Source of the DNA: Bacillota bacterium | GTDB taxonomy: Bacteria; Bacillota; Bacilli; Paenibacillales; NBRC-103111 | Assembly: GCA_023388055.1 (NCBI GenBank) | Contig: JAEWGW010000003.1 | Span: 124,001-188,000, forward strand | Length of the DNA stretch: 64,000 nucleotides | Reading direction: 5' to 3' | Shown: one piece after another, positions 33,145 to 41,883 of the stretch | Layout: each line of letters opens with the position of its first letter | How positions within the stretch are numbered: the first letter of the stretch is position 1 | The notes under the pieces: model-generated | Told to the model about the DNA's origin: nothing | Database searches by the model: none | Seen by the model: the letters and a program-made list of their open reading frames with translations, nothing else | Position numbers and translations under genes: made by a program

Positions 33145-34803
33145 CTACTCCGCCGCCGCATCCTTGCCGGGTACACATCTTTCTGCTGCCAGGGGAAACG
33201 GATCATCGTCCGGATATTCCGGTCCGCCGGGGGAGGATGGCGCAGCAGGTACTGTTTTCCACCGGTGATTGATATAGGAGATGGTGAAGGAGATCACTGC
33301 CATAATCAGCAGCATCAGCACCTTGTAGATACTGTCGCCACCTGACAGATCGAAGAACAGCACCTTGACGGAAACCAGGACCAGCACAGCGGAGCCGAAG
33401 TACCGGAACAGCCGTTGTTGGCTGTAAGCCCCCCAGAGGAACAGGAGCAGAGCATAAACGCCCCAGGTCACCGACAGGGTCAGATTCAGAATCCAAAAGC
33501 TGCCCCAATCATATTCCGTGAACATATTACCGATTTGCAGGGTCAGAAGACCTCCGACGATAAGGTGTCCGGCTACAGCGAAGAGACAGGACAGGAATTT
33601 GCGTCCATCCTCCTTCAGAGCGGCGAAGGATCCGGAGAGGGAGTACCAGAAGCCCAGAGCCGCCAGCATCATCCAGGCAATGGCTGCCCCGTTCAGGAAC
33701 GGAAGATAGACGCCGAACCATTCTCCCCGCGGCACCTCCCAGGTGGCGTTGAACCAATACGAGGTGACGCCAACCCAGATCACCATGGATATCAGCTGCA
33801 GCCCTTCCATCCGGAAGCGTTTGGCCGCAGCCATCAGAAGGACTGCCAGCCCGCCCCATACATAAACGCTGATCAGCGGTTTAATCGCCAGCCCCTTCCC
33901 CATTTCGGAAAAAGCCAACAGCAGCAGCAGCACGCCTCCTGCGGCTTTGAAGCTTACCGCGAACGTAGCTTGTTTGCCGGCAATACCGTATGCGGTCCAG
34001 GCCAGCAGCAGGTAAACCAACCCCATGACTGCTAAAGGATAGGCCATCTCCAGAATGCCGCCCAACAGCACCACGCACCAGCTTCCGAACAGCACCGCAT
34101 TTACGAAGCCCAGGTACAGATTCAAACCGTCGAAGCGGGCATTCACCTTCCACGAGGAGATGAGAAAACCCAGCACGTAGAAGAAGAAGGTAGCGGAGGC
34201 ATACCGCACCGGCATACTCCACAGGGTATCCATAGCCGGATCAAAATGGAGCACATACACCGCATACGTCAGCCATGTGCCTACAAAAGCCAGAAGCCGG
34301 AATTCTGCCCAATGCTTGCGGATGCTGAGCCAGAAATAACCGCTGTTCAGGACCAGAAGATACAGAAACAAGGAGAAGGTCTGATCCTGCTCGGGGCGAA
34401 GGAACAACGGCGCCGCCAGTGAACCGAGGAGAGCCAGATTCATCAAGATCCGCAGATCAAACAGGTAGGACAACACGGTTAAGCCAATGGTTAAGGCCAG
34501 CATGGCGATAAAAACGGTAATGGAATCCCAGAGAGCAAAGTAAATGCCGGAGAAAGCGAAGGTAGCGTACAGAATGGCGCCGCCCAAGCCGCTGATGATT
34601 TCACCAATCAGGAACCGCTGCTTCAGAATAAGCTTGAAGCCCACAAGGCCCAGTCCCACTCCGCTCAGGAGCCCCGCTCCTGTTTTCATGGAGTTGGTAA
34701 TCCAGCCTTGATCCAATGTGTACTTGAACAGATACAGAATGGAGAAGATGACGAACAGCGCACCCAATAATGACGTCCAGTGTTTTTTGAACAGCTCCTG
34801 CAT
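33145..34803 (-). CDS. DUF2339 family multi-pass membrane protein
   Basis: A 552-residue very hydrophobic protein with about 16 membrane helices. GGAILYATFAFSGIY and the repeated helix-loop pattern with FVGTWLTY match DUF2339, a widespread family of unknown function sometimes linked to envelope stress. The tail is short and charged (GGPEYPDDDPF). It starts just upstream of the NarL-type two-component genes but a terminator at 34934-34960 lies between them, so it has its own transcript. Confidence 0.82.
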   Translation of the reverse strand: MQELFKKHWTSLLGALFVIFSILYLFKYTLDQGWITNSMKTGAGLLSGVGLGLVGFKLILKQRFLIGEIISGLGGAILYATFAFSGIYFALWDSITVFIAMLALTIGLTVLSYLFDLRILMNLALLGSLAAPLFLRPEQDQTFSLFLYLLVLNSGYFWLSIRKHWAEFRLLAFVGTWLTYAVYVLHFDPAMDTLWSMPVRYASATFFFYVLGFLISSWKVNARFDGLNLYLGFVNAVLFGSWCVVLLGGILEMAYPLAVMGLVYLLLAWTAYGIAGKQATFAVSFKAAGGVLLLLLAFSEMGKGLAIKPLISVYVWGGLAVLLMAAAKRFRMEGLQLISMVIWVGVTSYWFNATWEVPRGEWFGVYLPFLNGAAIAWMMLAALGFWYSLSGSFAALKEDGRKFLSCLFAVAGHLIVGGLLTLQIGNMFTEYDWGSFWILNLTLSVTWGVYALLLFLWGAYSQQRLFRYFGSAVLVLVSVKVLFFDLSGGDSIYKVLMLLIMAVISFTISYINHRWKTVPAAPSSPGGPEYPDDDPFPLAAERCVPGKDAAAE

Positions 34804-34933
34804 GGGGGTAAGCCCCTTTCATGGTTTGGTTTTAGGACCAGGTCTTACCCCTATATTGCAGCAAAAATGCCGCCGCCATAAGTACTAACTTTCTCTAGTA
34901 CCCCCGCTACCGCCGCCGGAGAACGCCAAAAAG

Positions 34934-34960
34934 AATCTGCAGCCAAACAAGCTGCAGATT
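34934..34960 (-). terminator. Terminator of the NarL-type two-component operon
   Basis: AATCTGCAGC and GCTGCAGATT form a perfect ten-pair stem with loop CAAACAA. On the minus strand it is followed by CTTTTTGG. Confidence 0.9.
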
Positions 34961-35000
34961 TAGAAAAAGCGTACACCCTCGATCAAATGACAGCTGACCG

Positions 35001-35669
35001 CTACCGTTTCTCCTCATCGAACAAACCCAAATTACGGGCTTGGCGGGCTGCTTCCTTGCTGGTGCTGCCGCCCAGCTTTTTCAGGACATTGCCTACATGG
35101 ACCTTGATGGTCCGCAAGGACAGGTACAGCTTGTCGGCAATATCCGTTTGCGTATGGCCGGCATCGATCATCCTCAACACCTGGAGCTCCGAGGGGGTGA
35201 TCTTGTCCCGCAGCTCCTTGACCCGGTATTCCTGCTCCAGCTGGCGCAGCCGCCGGAACTCCTCCCGCATTTGTCCGGCCACATAGGCATTCATCGGCGA
35301 TTCCTTGGCAAAAGCCGCCCGGACGGCGGCGGGAATGCCCGTAAACTCGGACTTCACCAGATAATCGATGGCCCCCACCCGGTAAGCGCCGAATATCATT
35401 TCCTTCTCCTGAAGAGAGGTGAGCATCACCACCCGGGCCGTTGTGGTTTGGCAGATCAGTTGGGCCAAATCGATGCCGTCGGCAGTGCCGTGCAGCATAA
35501 TATCCACCAGCGCCACATCGAACCGTGCCTCCTGCACAGCCTGCTCCGCCGCCTCCCGGGTAGACACCGCCGCTGCCACCTGAAGGTCCGGCTCCCGCGA
35601 CAGATACGCCTCCAAGCCGCGCAGCCAATCCCCGTCATCCTCTACCAGCAATAGCCGGATCTGCTCCAT
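35001..35669 (-). CDS. NarL/FixJ-type response regulator
   Basis: A 222-residue regulator: receiver domain (LLLVEDDGDWLRG, phospho-Asp in ALVDIMLHG, Lys in YLVKSEF) and C-terminal LuxR-type helix-turn-helix (ITPSELQVLRMIDAG, then LSLRTIKVHVGNVLKKL). It follows the histidine kinase by 36 bases in one operon. The target is unknown; the neighbouring DUF2339 gene is a candidate. Confidence 0.92.
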   Translation of the reverse strand: MEQIRLLLVEDDGDWLRGLEAYLSREPDLQVAAAVSTREAAEQAVQEARFDVALVDIMLHGTADGIDLAQLICQTTTARVVMLTSLQEKEMIFGAYRVGAIDYLVKSEFTGIPAAVRAAFAKESPMNAYVAGQMREEFRRLRQLEQEYRVKELRDKITPSELQVLRMIDAGHTQTDIADKLYLSLRTIKVHVGNVLKKLGGSTSKEAARQARNLGLFDEEKR

Positions 35670-35705
35670 GCGGCCCCTCCTCCTTTGGAATCATATAGTT
35701 CTTCG

Positions 35706-37049
35706 TTACCTTATTTGGGGAAAATGGATGGTTACCGTTGTACCCTTGCCGAGTGTGCTTTCCACATGCAGGTTTCCCTTATGCAGCTTCATCACATGAT
35801 AACAGTAGGATAAACCCAGGCCGAAATTCCGGTTGGAGGCTGCTTTTGTGGTATAAAAGGGCTCCAGCACCCGCTTCAGCTCCGCCCGGCTGATCCCGCT
35901 TCCGGTATCCCGCACCTCCACGACCACCCACTTGGGCGTTGAGTAGGCGCGAACCACCAGCTCCCCACCCGCCGGCATAGCCTCCAGGGCATTGTTCACC
36001 AGATTCTGCACGGTCTCCACAAGCTGTGCCCGGTCTGCTGTCAGCGGAAGCGGACCATCCAGCTCCCACTGCGCCTCCACGGACGGAGGCAAACCCAAGC
36101 TCACCTGCCGGGACAGCTCCAGCAGCACATCCCCAAGGTCCAGCGCCGACCTCCGCAGCTCCAGCTCCTGAGTCTGGCCCTTCACCCGGGCGATCATCTC
36201 CTGGATATGCCCCGCCGCCGCTTCAATTACACGGATGTCCTGCAGCAGCTCAGGCTGGTTGGTGTCGGCAGCGTAAGCGGCGATTTTATCGGTAAACAGC
36301 TTCATTTTGCCCACGTCATTCTTGATGGCATGATTCAACACAGCTGTACCGGAGGTCAATGCCCGCAGGGAAATATCCAGCCTCCTTTGGGTCAGGAGCA
36401 CCTGCATATCGAGAAAGCCGTATTTGAAGAGGGCGATTACAAAAATCACAAAGGCCAGCACGATGGCCCAGGTGTTGTACCGCCACATTTCGGTAAAGCC
36501 AAAGGCGGGCAGCAGATAGTTCATCACAGAGCAATAAAGCACGGCAGGCACGATGGCAGCGGCGGTATAACGGTGGTTGCGCCGCAGCAGGTACAGGGTT
36601 TCCCGGCGGCTCAGCACCAGATAGGCACCTGCAGCCACCACGGGGAACGCCCAGAATACAACAGCCCCATAAGGAATGGGATGCACCGGGCGGAGGGTAA
36701 GCAGGATAAAAGCCACCGGCGCCAGCACCGCATAAGGGAGAGCCTTGCGCAGATTGGCAGGTAGCCGGGTCGGATTATAATGGGAGGCGAACATGATGAA
36801 GGTGAAGGGCAGCCCGTAATACTGGAGCAGCGAAAAGACCATTCTGGCCCGGTCCAGCCACTCCAGCATGGCCGGGGAATAACCGTGCAGCTCCCCGTAG
36901 GGCATAAGGGTATCGCCAATGACAGCGGAAAGCCCGCCGGCCCCGCCGCAGAACAGAAATCCGGCCATCCAGCGGACAGATGGTTTTCGCGGATCAAAAA
37001 CAAGCAGGACAAGACCCACTGTCCACAAAATAATCAGGACTGCAAGCAT
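35706..37049 (-). CDS. Sensor histidine kinase with seven-helix membrane domain
   Basis: A 447-residue kinase. The first 220 residues hold about seven membrane helices. The kinase part has the His in LNHAIKNDVG (an Asn where Glu is usual after His-x-x-Lys), N box NLVNNALEAMP, DTGSGIS, FYTTK and NFGLGLSYC. It should phosphorylate the response regulator downstream. The start at 37049 is uncertain, as GGGGAGTG is 13 bases away. The large upstream gap holds phased element G. Confidence 0.88.
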   Translation of the reverse strand: MLAVLIILWTVGLVLLVFDPRKPSVRWMAGFLFCGGAGGLSAVIGDTLMPYGELHGYSPAMLEWLDRARMVFSLLQYYGLPFTFIMFASHYNPTRLPANLRKALPYAVLAPVAFILLTLRPVHPIPYGAVVFWAFPVVAAGAYLVLSRRETLYLLRRNHRYTAAAIVPAVLYCSVMNYLLPAFGFTEMWRYNTWAIVLAFVIFVIALFKYGFLDMQVLLTQRRLDISLRALTSGTAVLNHAIKNDVGKMKLFTDKIAAYAADTNQPELLQDIRVIEAAAGHIQEMIARVKGQTQELELRRSALDLGDVLLELSRQVSLGLPPSVEAQWELDGPLPLTADRAQLVETVQNLVNNALEAMPAGGELVVRAYSTPKWVVVEVRDTGSGISRAELKRVLEPFYTTKAASNRNFGLGLSYCYHVMKLHKGNLHVESTLGKGTTVTIHFPQIR

Positions 37050-37427
37050 AGAAGACTGGACACTCCCCGGTTTTCGTATGCTTTATTATACCATTCCGTG
37101 AAGCAGCTGCGGAGCAGCCGGACAAAAAAATCCGCCCTCCTGAAGGGTAGGCTCCAGCGGCTGATCAGGCGCGTATGGACTAGCGGGAGGCTGGGGCGCA
37201 GAAATGGGGAATGGTGGCGGCATGAGAGCGGCAGAGAGCGATGCGCTGGGGGGCGGTGTGAGATGCGATGGGGAGGGCGGTGGAGATGCGATGGCGGATG
37301 CGATGCTTGATTAAACAAGATACGTTGGAGCGTTGGAGTGGATACAGTGGAGATCAGCGGCGTGTGATGCGATGGCTTTGGACGGGGACGGATACGCTGA
37401 AGAACAGCAAGGCGGAGGGGACGATGG
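37050..37427. other. Noncoding gap with low-complexity GATGCG sequence
   Basis: GATGCGATG-like words recur between about 37240 and 37300 and again near 37367. No gene or promoter is convincing. Element G follows. Confidence 0.5.
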
Positions 37428-37614
37428 GCTAACGGAACTGAGCGACCCTTACAAGCTTAAAACAGTAGTTTGTGGAAGCTAACGGAACTGAGACGCCCTT
37501 AGCAGGCTAGAAAGCGGCGAAATCGCAAGAATTCCGCCGCTAACGGTCGCTGAGTTCCGTTACCCCGCCCAGATGGCGGAATTTGGCCTCTAAGGGCCGG
37601 ATAGTTCCGTTACG
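37428..37614. repeat. Phased repeat element G (two direct plus two inverted copies, 50-bp step)
   Basis: TAACGGAACT is at 37430 and 37480; the inverse AGTTCCGTTA is at 37553 and 37603. Both steps are exactly 50 and the outer span is 183 bases (37430-37612), the same as C and F. GAGCGACCCTTA and GAGACGCCCTTA follow the direct words. It lies between two minus-strand genes, upstream of the seven-helix histidine kinase. Confidence 0.9.
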
Positions 37615-37740
37615 TTTTTGTTGGCGCAGCAGTGGGGAGCTTCAAGTACGATGCTTACCGCATCCTGAGTTACTTTTACTTGAGACACCCCCGGTACGCC
37701 TTCCTTTACAAAAGCGCCATGCCTGGGACAAAAGTTCAGG

Positions 37741-37808
37741 CTAACCCGCTCCCCTCGGCGCTTTCAGACACACCCTAGCCCGCTCCCATCGGAGCTTTCA
37801 GACACACC
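37741..37808. repeat. 34-bp tandem repeat, two copies
   Basis: CTAACCCGCTCCCCTCGGCG at 37741 and CTAGCCCGCTCCCATCGGAG at 37775 start two 34-base units, both ending CTTTCAGACACACC. It ends just before the epimerase stop codon on the minus strand and may act at the mRNA end. Confidence 0.8.
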
Positions 37809-37820
37809 CCAGCCTTAGCT

Positions 37821-38828
37821 TTACATACCCTGCCTTCTCCGCCACGCTGCCAGCAGCTCCGCTTCACGTTCCGCGGTCAAGCCTGCCCTGCGCGGTGTAT
37901 CCGCGGGGCGTCCGGCGTCCCACGCCGCCGTGTCCCGGATGGTCTCCTCCAGCGGGCGGAAGGACAAGCCCGCGTCCAGGGCTTTGTCCACCTTCACCTG
38001 CACCAGGCCGGTGAAGGCTGCAGTATCGCCGCTGGCCGGCATCCACAGCGGCAGCTCTACCCACGCGCCGGCGCCCTGCCCGGCGAGAAAATCCCCATCC
38101 GCCCACACCAGCCGGGCGGACGGGTTCAGGGCGCTGCGGCTGCGCTCCAGCAGCGCCAACATCGTGACGCGGCCCGGCTCCCCGGCCGCGTTGAACACCC
38201 CCGTGCGCCGGGCCTCCGTCATGGATAGAATCCATGACGCGAGGTCGCGCACGTCAATGATCTGCACCGGCGCGGCCGTGGGCCCCGGTGCCAGCACATC
38301 CCCGCCGCGGGCGATCCGCGACGGCCAATACGTGAAGCGGTCCGTGGGGTCCCGCGGACCGACGATCAGACCGGGGCGGATGACCAGCACCCGCCCGGGC
38401 AGCTGCTCGGCAAGCACGGCCTCGCAGCGCGCCTTCAAGGCGCCGTAATGGGCCGCCACATCCTCGCTCTCCTCGTCCTCCAGCTCCAGCACCGCGTCCT
38501 CCTCGGCGGCGCCGGGCCGGCTCAGGTCCCGGTAGACGGATACGGAGGAGATAAAGGTATATTGCCCCACCCGTCCCTCCAGCAGCTCTGCGCTGGCCTT
38601 CACAAGCCGGGGCACATAACCGGAGGTGTCGATGACCGCATCCCACGTGCCCTGCTCCAGCGCCTGCAGCCCTCCGTCACGGTCCCCGATCAGGTGCTTC
38701 ACATTGGATAACAAACCCGAGGCCGATTTCCCCCGCGAGAAAATCGTCACTTCATGCCCGCGTGCCACCGCCTCCTCGGCAAGAGCATACCCCAAAAACA
38801 CAGTTCCTCCCAAAATCAGCAATCTCAC
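37821..38828 (-). CDS. NAD-dependent epimerase/dehydratase-like protein (atypical SDR)
   Basis: A 335-residue Rossmann protein. The NAD-binding motif is ILGGTVFLGYALAEEA at the very start, and RPGLIVGPRDPTDRF and VQIIDVRDLASWI follow as in extended SDR proteins. The usual YxxxK reads YGALK (near residue 150). The substrate may be a nucleotide sugar or small metabolite. It starts with GTG at 38828 after GGAGGTG. The GC content of the gene, especially 38030-38530, looks clearly higher than that of its neighbours, with many GCG and CGC codons, which may indicate a different origin. Confidence 0.8.
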   Translation of the reverse strand: MRLLILGGTVFLGYALAEEAVARGHEVTIFSRGKSASGLLSNVKHLIGDRDGGLQALEQGTWDAVIDTSGYVPRLVKASAELLEGRVGQYTFISSVSVYRDLSRPGAAEEDAVLELEDEESEDVAAHYGALKARCEAVLAEQLPGRVLVIRPGLIVGPRDPTDRFTYWPSRIARGGDVLAPGPTAAPVQIIDVRDLASWILSMTEARRTGVFNAAGEPGRVTMLALLERSRSALNPSARLVWADGDFLAGQGAGAWVELPLWMPASGDTAAFTGLVQVKVDKALDAGLSFRPLEETIRDTAAWDAGRPADTPRRAGLTAEREAELLAAWRRRQGM

Positions 38829-38892
38829 CGCATCCACCTCCAGTTGTTGGTTTTCATTGCAGATACTCCTTTTTAACCTGTTTCCCCGCCAC

Positions 38893-39348
38893 CTACAACC
38901 ATCGGAAAAACCGTTCATACACCAGCTTCACTCCGTTATCCTTCGCCCACTTGTTAAGATCGTCCTGCCCCTGGTCCCGGACAAAACGGAAGCAGAAGGG
39001 TACGGGCACAATCCGTTTTCCGTAAGGCTTAATGCCGATCAACGGTGAAAAATAGCCCCTTATCATAATGACCCGGATGTCCTCCGCCTGCAGGGTATGT
39101 CCCTTCAGCAGAACCCGCCCCTGTTCCAATCGTAGCTCGGCGGGCTTCTGCAAAGCCCGGTACAACGTCACAAACAGAGTAGTTGCAACAATAATAAACG
39201 TTCCCCACGTGACAATATAATCCAAGGTGCCTGAATCTTCATCCAAACGGCGTACTATGATCCAAAAATTAACAGTAAGCACCGCCATACCTATGATCAA
39301 CGGGATATCTCTCGGATTCCGGACAACATGCGTAATATGATTCACCAA
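38893..39348 (-). CDS. Small membrane protein with PH-like C-terminus, function unknown
   Basis: A 151-residue protein with two N-terminal membrane helices (PLIIGMAVLTVNFWIIV and IVTWGTFIIVATTLFVTLY), then a soluble part with ELRLEQGRVLLKGHTLQAEDI and PYGKRIVPVPFCF, a strand pattern like bacterial PH domains. It begins with TTG at 39348 or GTG at 39345, just after GGGAGG. No family is recognised with confidence. Confidence 0.65.
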   Translation of the reverse strand: MVNHITHVVRNPRDIPLIIGMAVLTVNFWIIVRRLDEDSGTLDYIVTWGTFIIVATTLFVTLYRALQKPAELRLEQGRVLLKGHTLQAEDIRVIMIRGYFSPLIGIKPYGKRIVPVPFCFRFVRDQGQDDLNKWAKDNGVKLVYERFFRWL

Positions 39349-39411
39349 TGCTCTGCCTCCCGTTCCATAACGCTACCTCACATTTTACCATGACTATGGA
39401 AATTCCTGCAC

Positions 39412-39446
39412 AAAAAAGACAGCCCCCACACATCTCCGGAGCTGCC
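39412..39446 (-). terminator. Terminator of the Rrf2-MATE-methyltransferase operon
   Basis: On the minus strand GGCAGCTCC pairs with GGGGGCTGTC (with wobble pairs) and runs into TTTTTT. It is about 70 bases after the methyltransferase stop. Confidence 0.75.
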
Positions 39447-39516
39447 TTCCTTTCATATGAGCATAAAATTCGCTTTTCCCGTCGCCTGTTTGCCCGCTTC
39501 TCTTACAACCCTGCTC

Positions 39517-40416
39517 TTACTGCTCTTCCCCCCTGCTGTACATATGCTGGCTTTCCAGCCGGACCAGCACCTTGCCGAAGCGGCCACCTTGCCGGATGGC
39601 CACTTCCCCGTTCGGATAATTCTGGGCCAGATGCTCGGCTACAACACTGCGTACCCGCTCATCCGCGTCAATACCGGACACCTTCAGCATCGAGATGGCT
39701 TCCTCGAAGGCTGCCGAATGGGTTAGCACCGTGGTTTTGAGTTCACGGGTCACCAGCGACTGGAAGGCATATCCCTTCAACAGCAGCAATTGGGTCAGGT
39801 AAGCCATTTCCATATTGCCGGGTTTGACGGGCCGGTCGGTAACCAGAGGCCACAGCTCATCCAACAGACTGTGCTCAGGGGAACCCACCATCGTGCTCAT
39901 ATAACAAAATTGTCTGGCGCAGCTAAGCACCCGCTCCACGGCCTCCCAATCGGTCAGCACCGGGCACATGGACACAAACACAAGGTCAAACGCCTTCTCC
40001 CAGTCCTTAGCGGCAAGGTCGATGTCCTCAAAGGGTTCGGCAGCAACTTGCACCTTGCCGGCGGCTGTAAGCTCCGCCACATTTTCCTCCAACAGCCGGA
40101 CCAGCGGTTGGGAAGGCTCCAGCGCTGTCACTTGGGCCCCCTCCCGGGCGAACGGCACCGTAAAACCCCCAGAGGCAGCCCCGATGTCCAGTATGGCAGC
40201 CCCGTTCAGCACCACCCCCTGATCCTCCAGCCAGGAAATGATCCGCCTGGCCCTGCGTCTGCCCTCCCCGCTGAATACCTCCTTGTTGAAGGACTCCGCC
40301 TTTTTGTCGAAGGCATGCACAGGGTCGATTCCCGCCTTCCTCATTCTGTTCACCGCAGTGAACGGGTCCCCTTTCCACGCTTTTTCCCACACGGATGTAT
40401 CCATAAGCTCCTTCAT
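39517..40416 (-). CDS. SAM-dependent methyltransferase
   Basis: A 299-residue methyltransferase. The SAM motif is ILDIGAASGGFTVPFA, then VTALEPSQPLV and FDLVFVSMCPVLTDWEAV. The N-terminus (FNKEVFSGEGRRRARRIISWL) is like methyltransferases acting on small molecules. The start at 40416 follows AGGAGTTGGG. It follows the MATE gene by 18 bases, so it is co-transcribed with it. A drug- or metabolite-modifying role with the efflux pump is inference. Confidence 0.85.
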   Translation of the reverse strand: MKELMDTSVWEKAWKGDPFTAVNRMRKAGIDPVHAFDKKAESFNKEVFSGEGRRRARRIISWLEDQGVVLNGAAILDIGAASGGFTVPFAREGAQVTALEPSQPLVRLLEENVAELTAAGKVQVAAEPFEDIDLAAKDWEKAFDLVFVSMCPVLTDWEAVERVLSCARQFCYMSTMVGSPEHSLLDELWPLVTDRPVKPGNMEMAYLTQLLLLKGYAFQSLVTRELKTTVLTHSAAFEEAISMLKVSGIDADERVRSVVAEHLAQNYPNGEVAIRQGGRFGKVLVRLESQHMYSRGEEQ

Positions 40417-40434
40417 GTTTCCCAACTCCTTAGT

Positions 40435-41805
40435 TTATAGTTGAACAGATTCCTTCCGGGATACCGTCTCCCGCACCGGCTTATACAGCTTCAGCAATAT
40501 AACGGCCACCGCTGCACCGATCACCAGGTCGGTCAAGGGCTGGGCCAGCCACAGTCCTTTGGTGCCCATCAGAGGCGGCAGCAAAACCGTGAGCGGCATT
40601 AAGATCAGGCACTGCTTGGAAATCACCAGCACAAGGGCTGTTTTGGGCTTGCCTGTCACCATCAGAAATCCGCTTCCGATCAAGAAGAGAGGCGCCAAGA
40701 ACACAACAAAGGAGTAAAGCCGCAAACCCTCTGTCGCCACTTCAATCAATTGCGGGTCGGGGCTGAACAGCCGGGCCCAAAACCCGGGGAACCCTTGCAG
40801 AACTCCAAAACCGGCCAGCATAGCGGCACTGCTGTACACCACGGACAGCGCCAGAGTTTGGAAGGCTCTGGATTGATTGCCTCTGGAATAATTGAAGCCG
40901 GCAATGGTCTGGGCAGCCTGGGAGAATCCGTTCACAATCATCAGGGCCATGTAGATCACTGAAGTAATAGCGGCCATTGATGCGATGTAGGCCTCACCTC
41001 CATAACGGGCTAATGAATAATTGCTCACCGCCTGCGAAATACTGATGGACATTTGATTCATAAATGGCACCATCCCGATCAGGAGCATCGGCTTCAAAAC
41101 CGGAGTTGTTAGGGCAAAGTGACGGCGGGCTAACAGAAGCACCGATTTCCCTTTGGCAAAATAGAAGGCTCCTGCTCCTGCCATCACCAGCTGGGACAAT
41201 ACTGTCGCCATGGCCGCACCTCTGATCCCGAACTGGAGCAGGTTAATAAACAGCACATCCAGTCCAATGTTCAGCAGACATCCTGCTGCCGTAATTACCG
41301 CAGAGAAACGGGGATTTCCGCTGGCGCGGATCAGATTGGGAAAAATAAAGCTTTGCAGTTGAAAAACAGCTCCCCACATGAGAATATCCATATAGTCCTT
41401 GGCATAAGCCAAACCTTCACCGCGGATGCCAAGCCACCGGAAAAGCGGGTCCTGGAACAGCGTGTACAGCAGGCTCAGCACAAGTCCCACCAGAACAGAT
41501 AATAGAAGAGCATGCCCGGCCAAAGCCTCCGCCTCCGACTTTTTCCCCTGGCCCAACCGGATGGATATGCTGGAGCTGGCGCCCACAGCGATCCATGCGG
41601 CAATAGAGAACAAGAAGGTCGTGATTGGTGCCGTCAAACCGATGGCAGTCAGGGCAAGCGCGCCTACCCCCGGAATATGGCCGATAAAAATCCGGTTCAC
41701 GATGGTATACATGGACGAAATGACCAAGCTGATGATGCTGGGAACGGCGTAATGCAGGATTAACTTATTGATCGGCCATGCTCCAAGCTCATCCGCTTTA
41801 TTCAT
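40435..41805 (-). CDS. MATE-family efflux transporter
   Basis: A 456-residue protein of two six-helix halves. MYTIVNRIFIGHIPG and GFSQAAQTIAGFNYSRGN are standard MATE segments. It exports organic cations or drugs using Na+ or H+. The start at 41805 (MNKADELG) follows AAGGAGTG; the open frame runs 15 codons further up. It is between an Rrf2 regulator and a methyltransferase, with a palindrome just upstream. Confidence 0.93.
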   Translation of the reverse strand: MNKADELGAWPINKLILHYAVPSIISLVISSMYTIVNRIFIGHIPGVGALALTAIGLTAPITTFLFSIAAWIAVGASSSISIRLGQGKKSEAEALAGHALLLSVLVGLVLSLLYTLFQDPLFRWLGIRGEGLAYAKDYMDILMWGAVFQLQSFIFPNLIRASGNPRFSAVITAAGCLLNIGLDVLFINLLQFGIRGAAMATVLSQLVMAGAGAFYFAKGKSVLLLARRHFALTTPVLKPMLLIGMVPFMNQMSISISQAVSNYSLARYGGEAYIASMAAITSVIYMALMIVNGFSQAAQTIAGFNYSRGNQSRAFQTLALSVVYSSAAMLAGFGVLQGFPGFWARLFSPDPQLIEVATEGLRLYSFVVFLAPLFLIGSGFLMVTGKPKTALVLVISKQCLILMPLTVLLPPLMGTKGLWLAQPLTDLVIGAAVAVILLKLYKPVRETVSRKESVQL

Positions 41806-41841
41806 ATCCGCAATACCACTCCTTCCATAATGAAGATTTCG

Positions 41842-41858
41842 TAGATACATAATATCTA
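41842..41858. promoter_or_regulatory. Palindromic candidate operator upstream of the MATE gene
   Basis: TAGATACATAATATCTA has six-base inverted arms. A related sequence (ATGTATCCATAATA) lies about 480 bases further on, upstream of the Rrf2 gene. Both would suit the local Rrf2 regulator. Confidence 0.45.
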
Positions 41859-41883
41859 TGATTAGTCCAAAAAATAACGCTTC

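Noticed and set aside
38893..38918. Overlap of the epimerase with the small membrane protein gene
   Set aside because: The overlap appears only if the epimerase is started too far upstream; with GTG 38828 after GGAGGTG the genes are separate.
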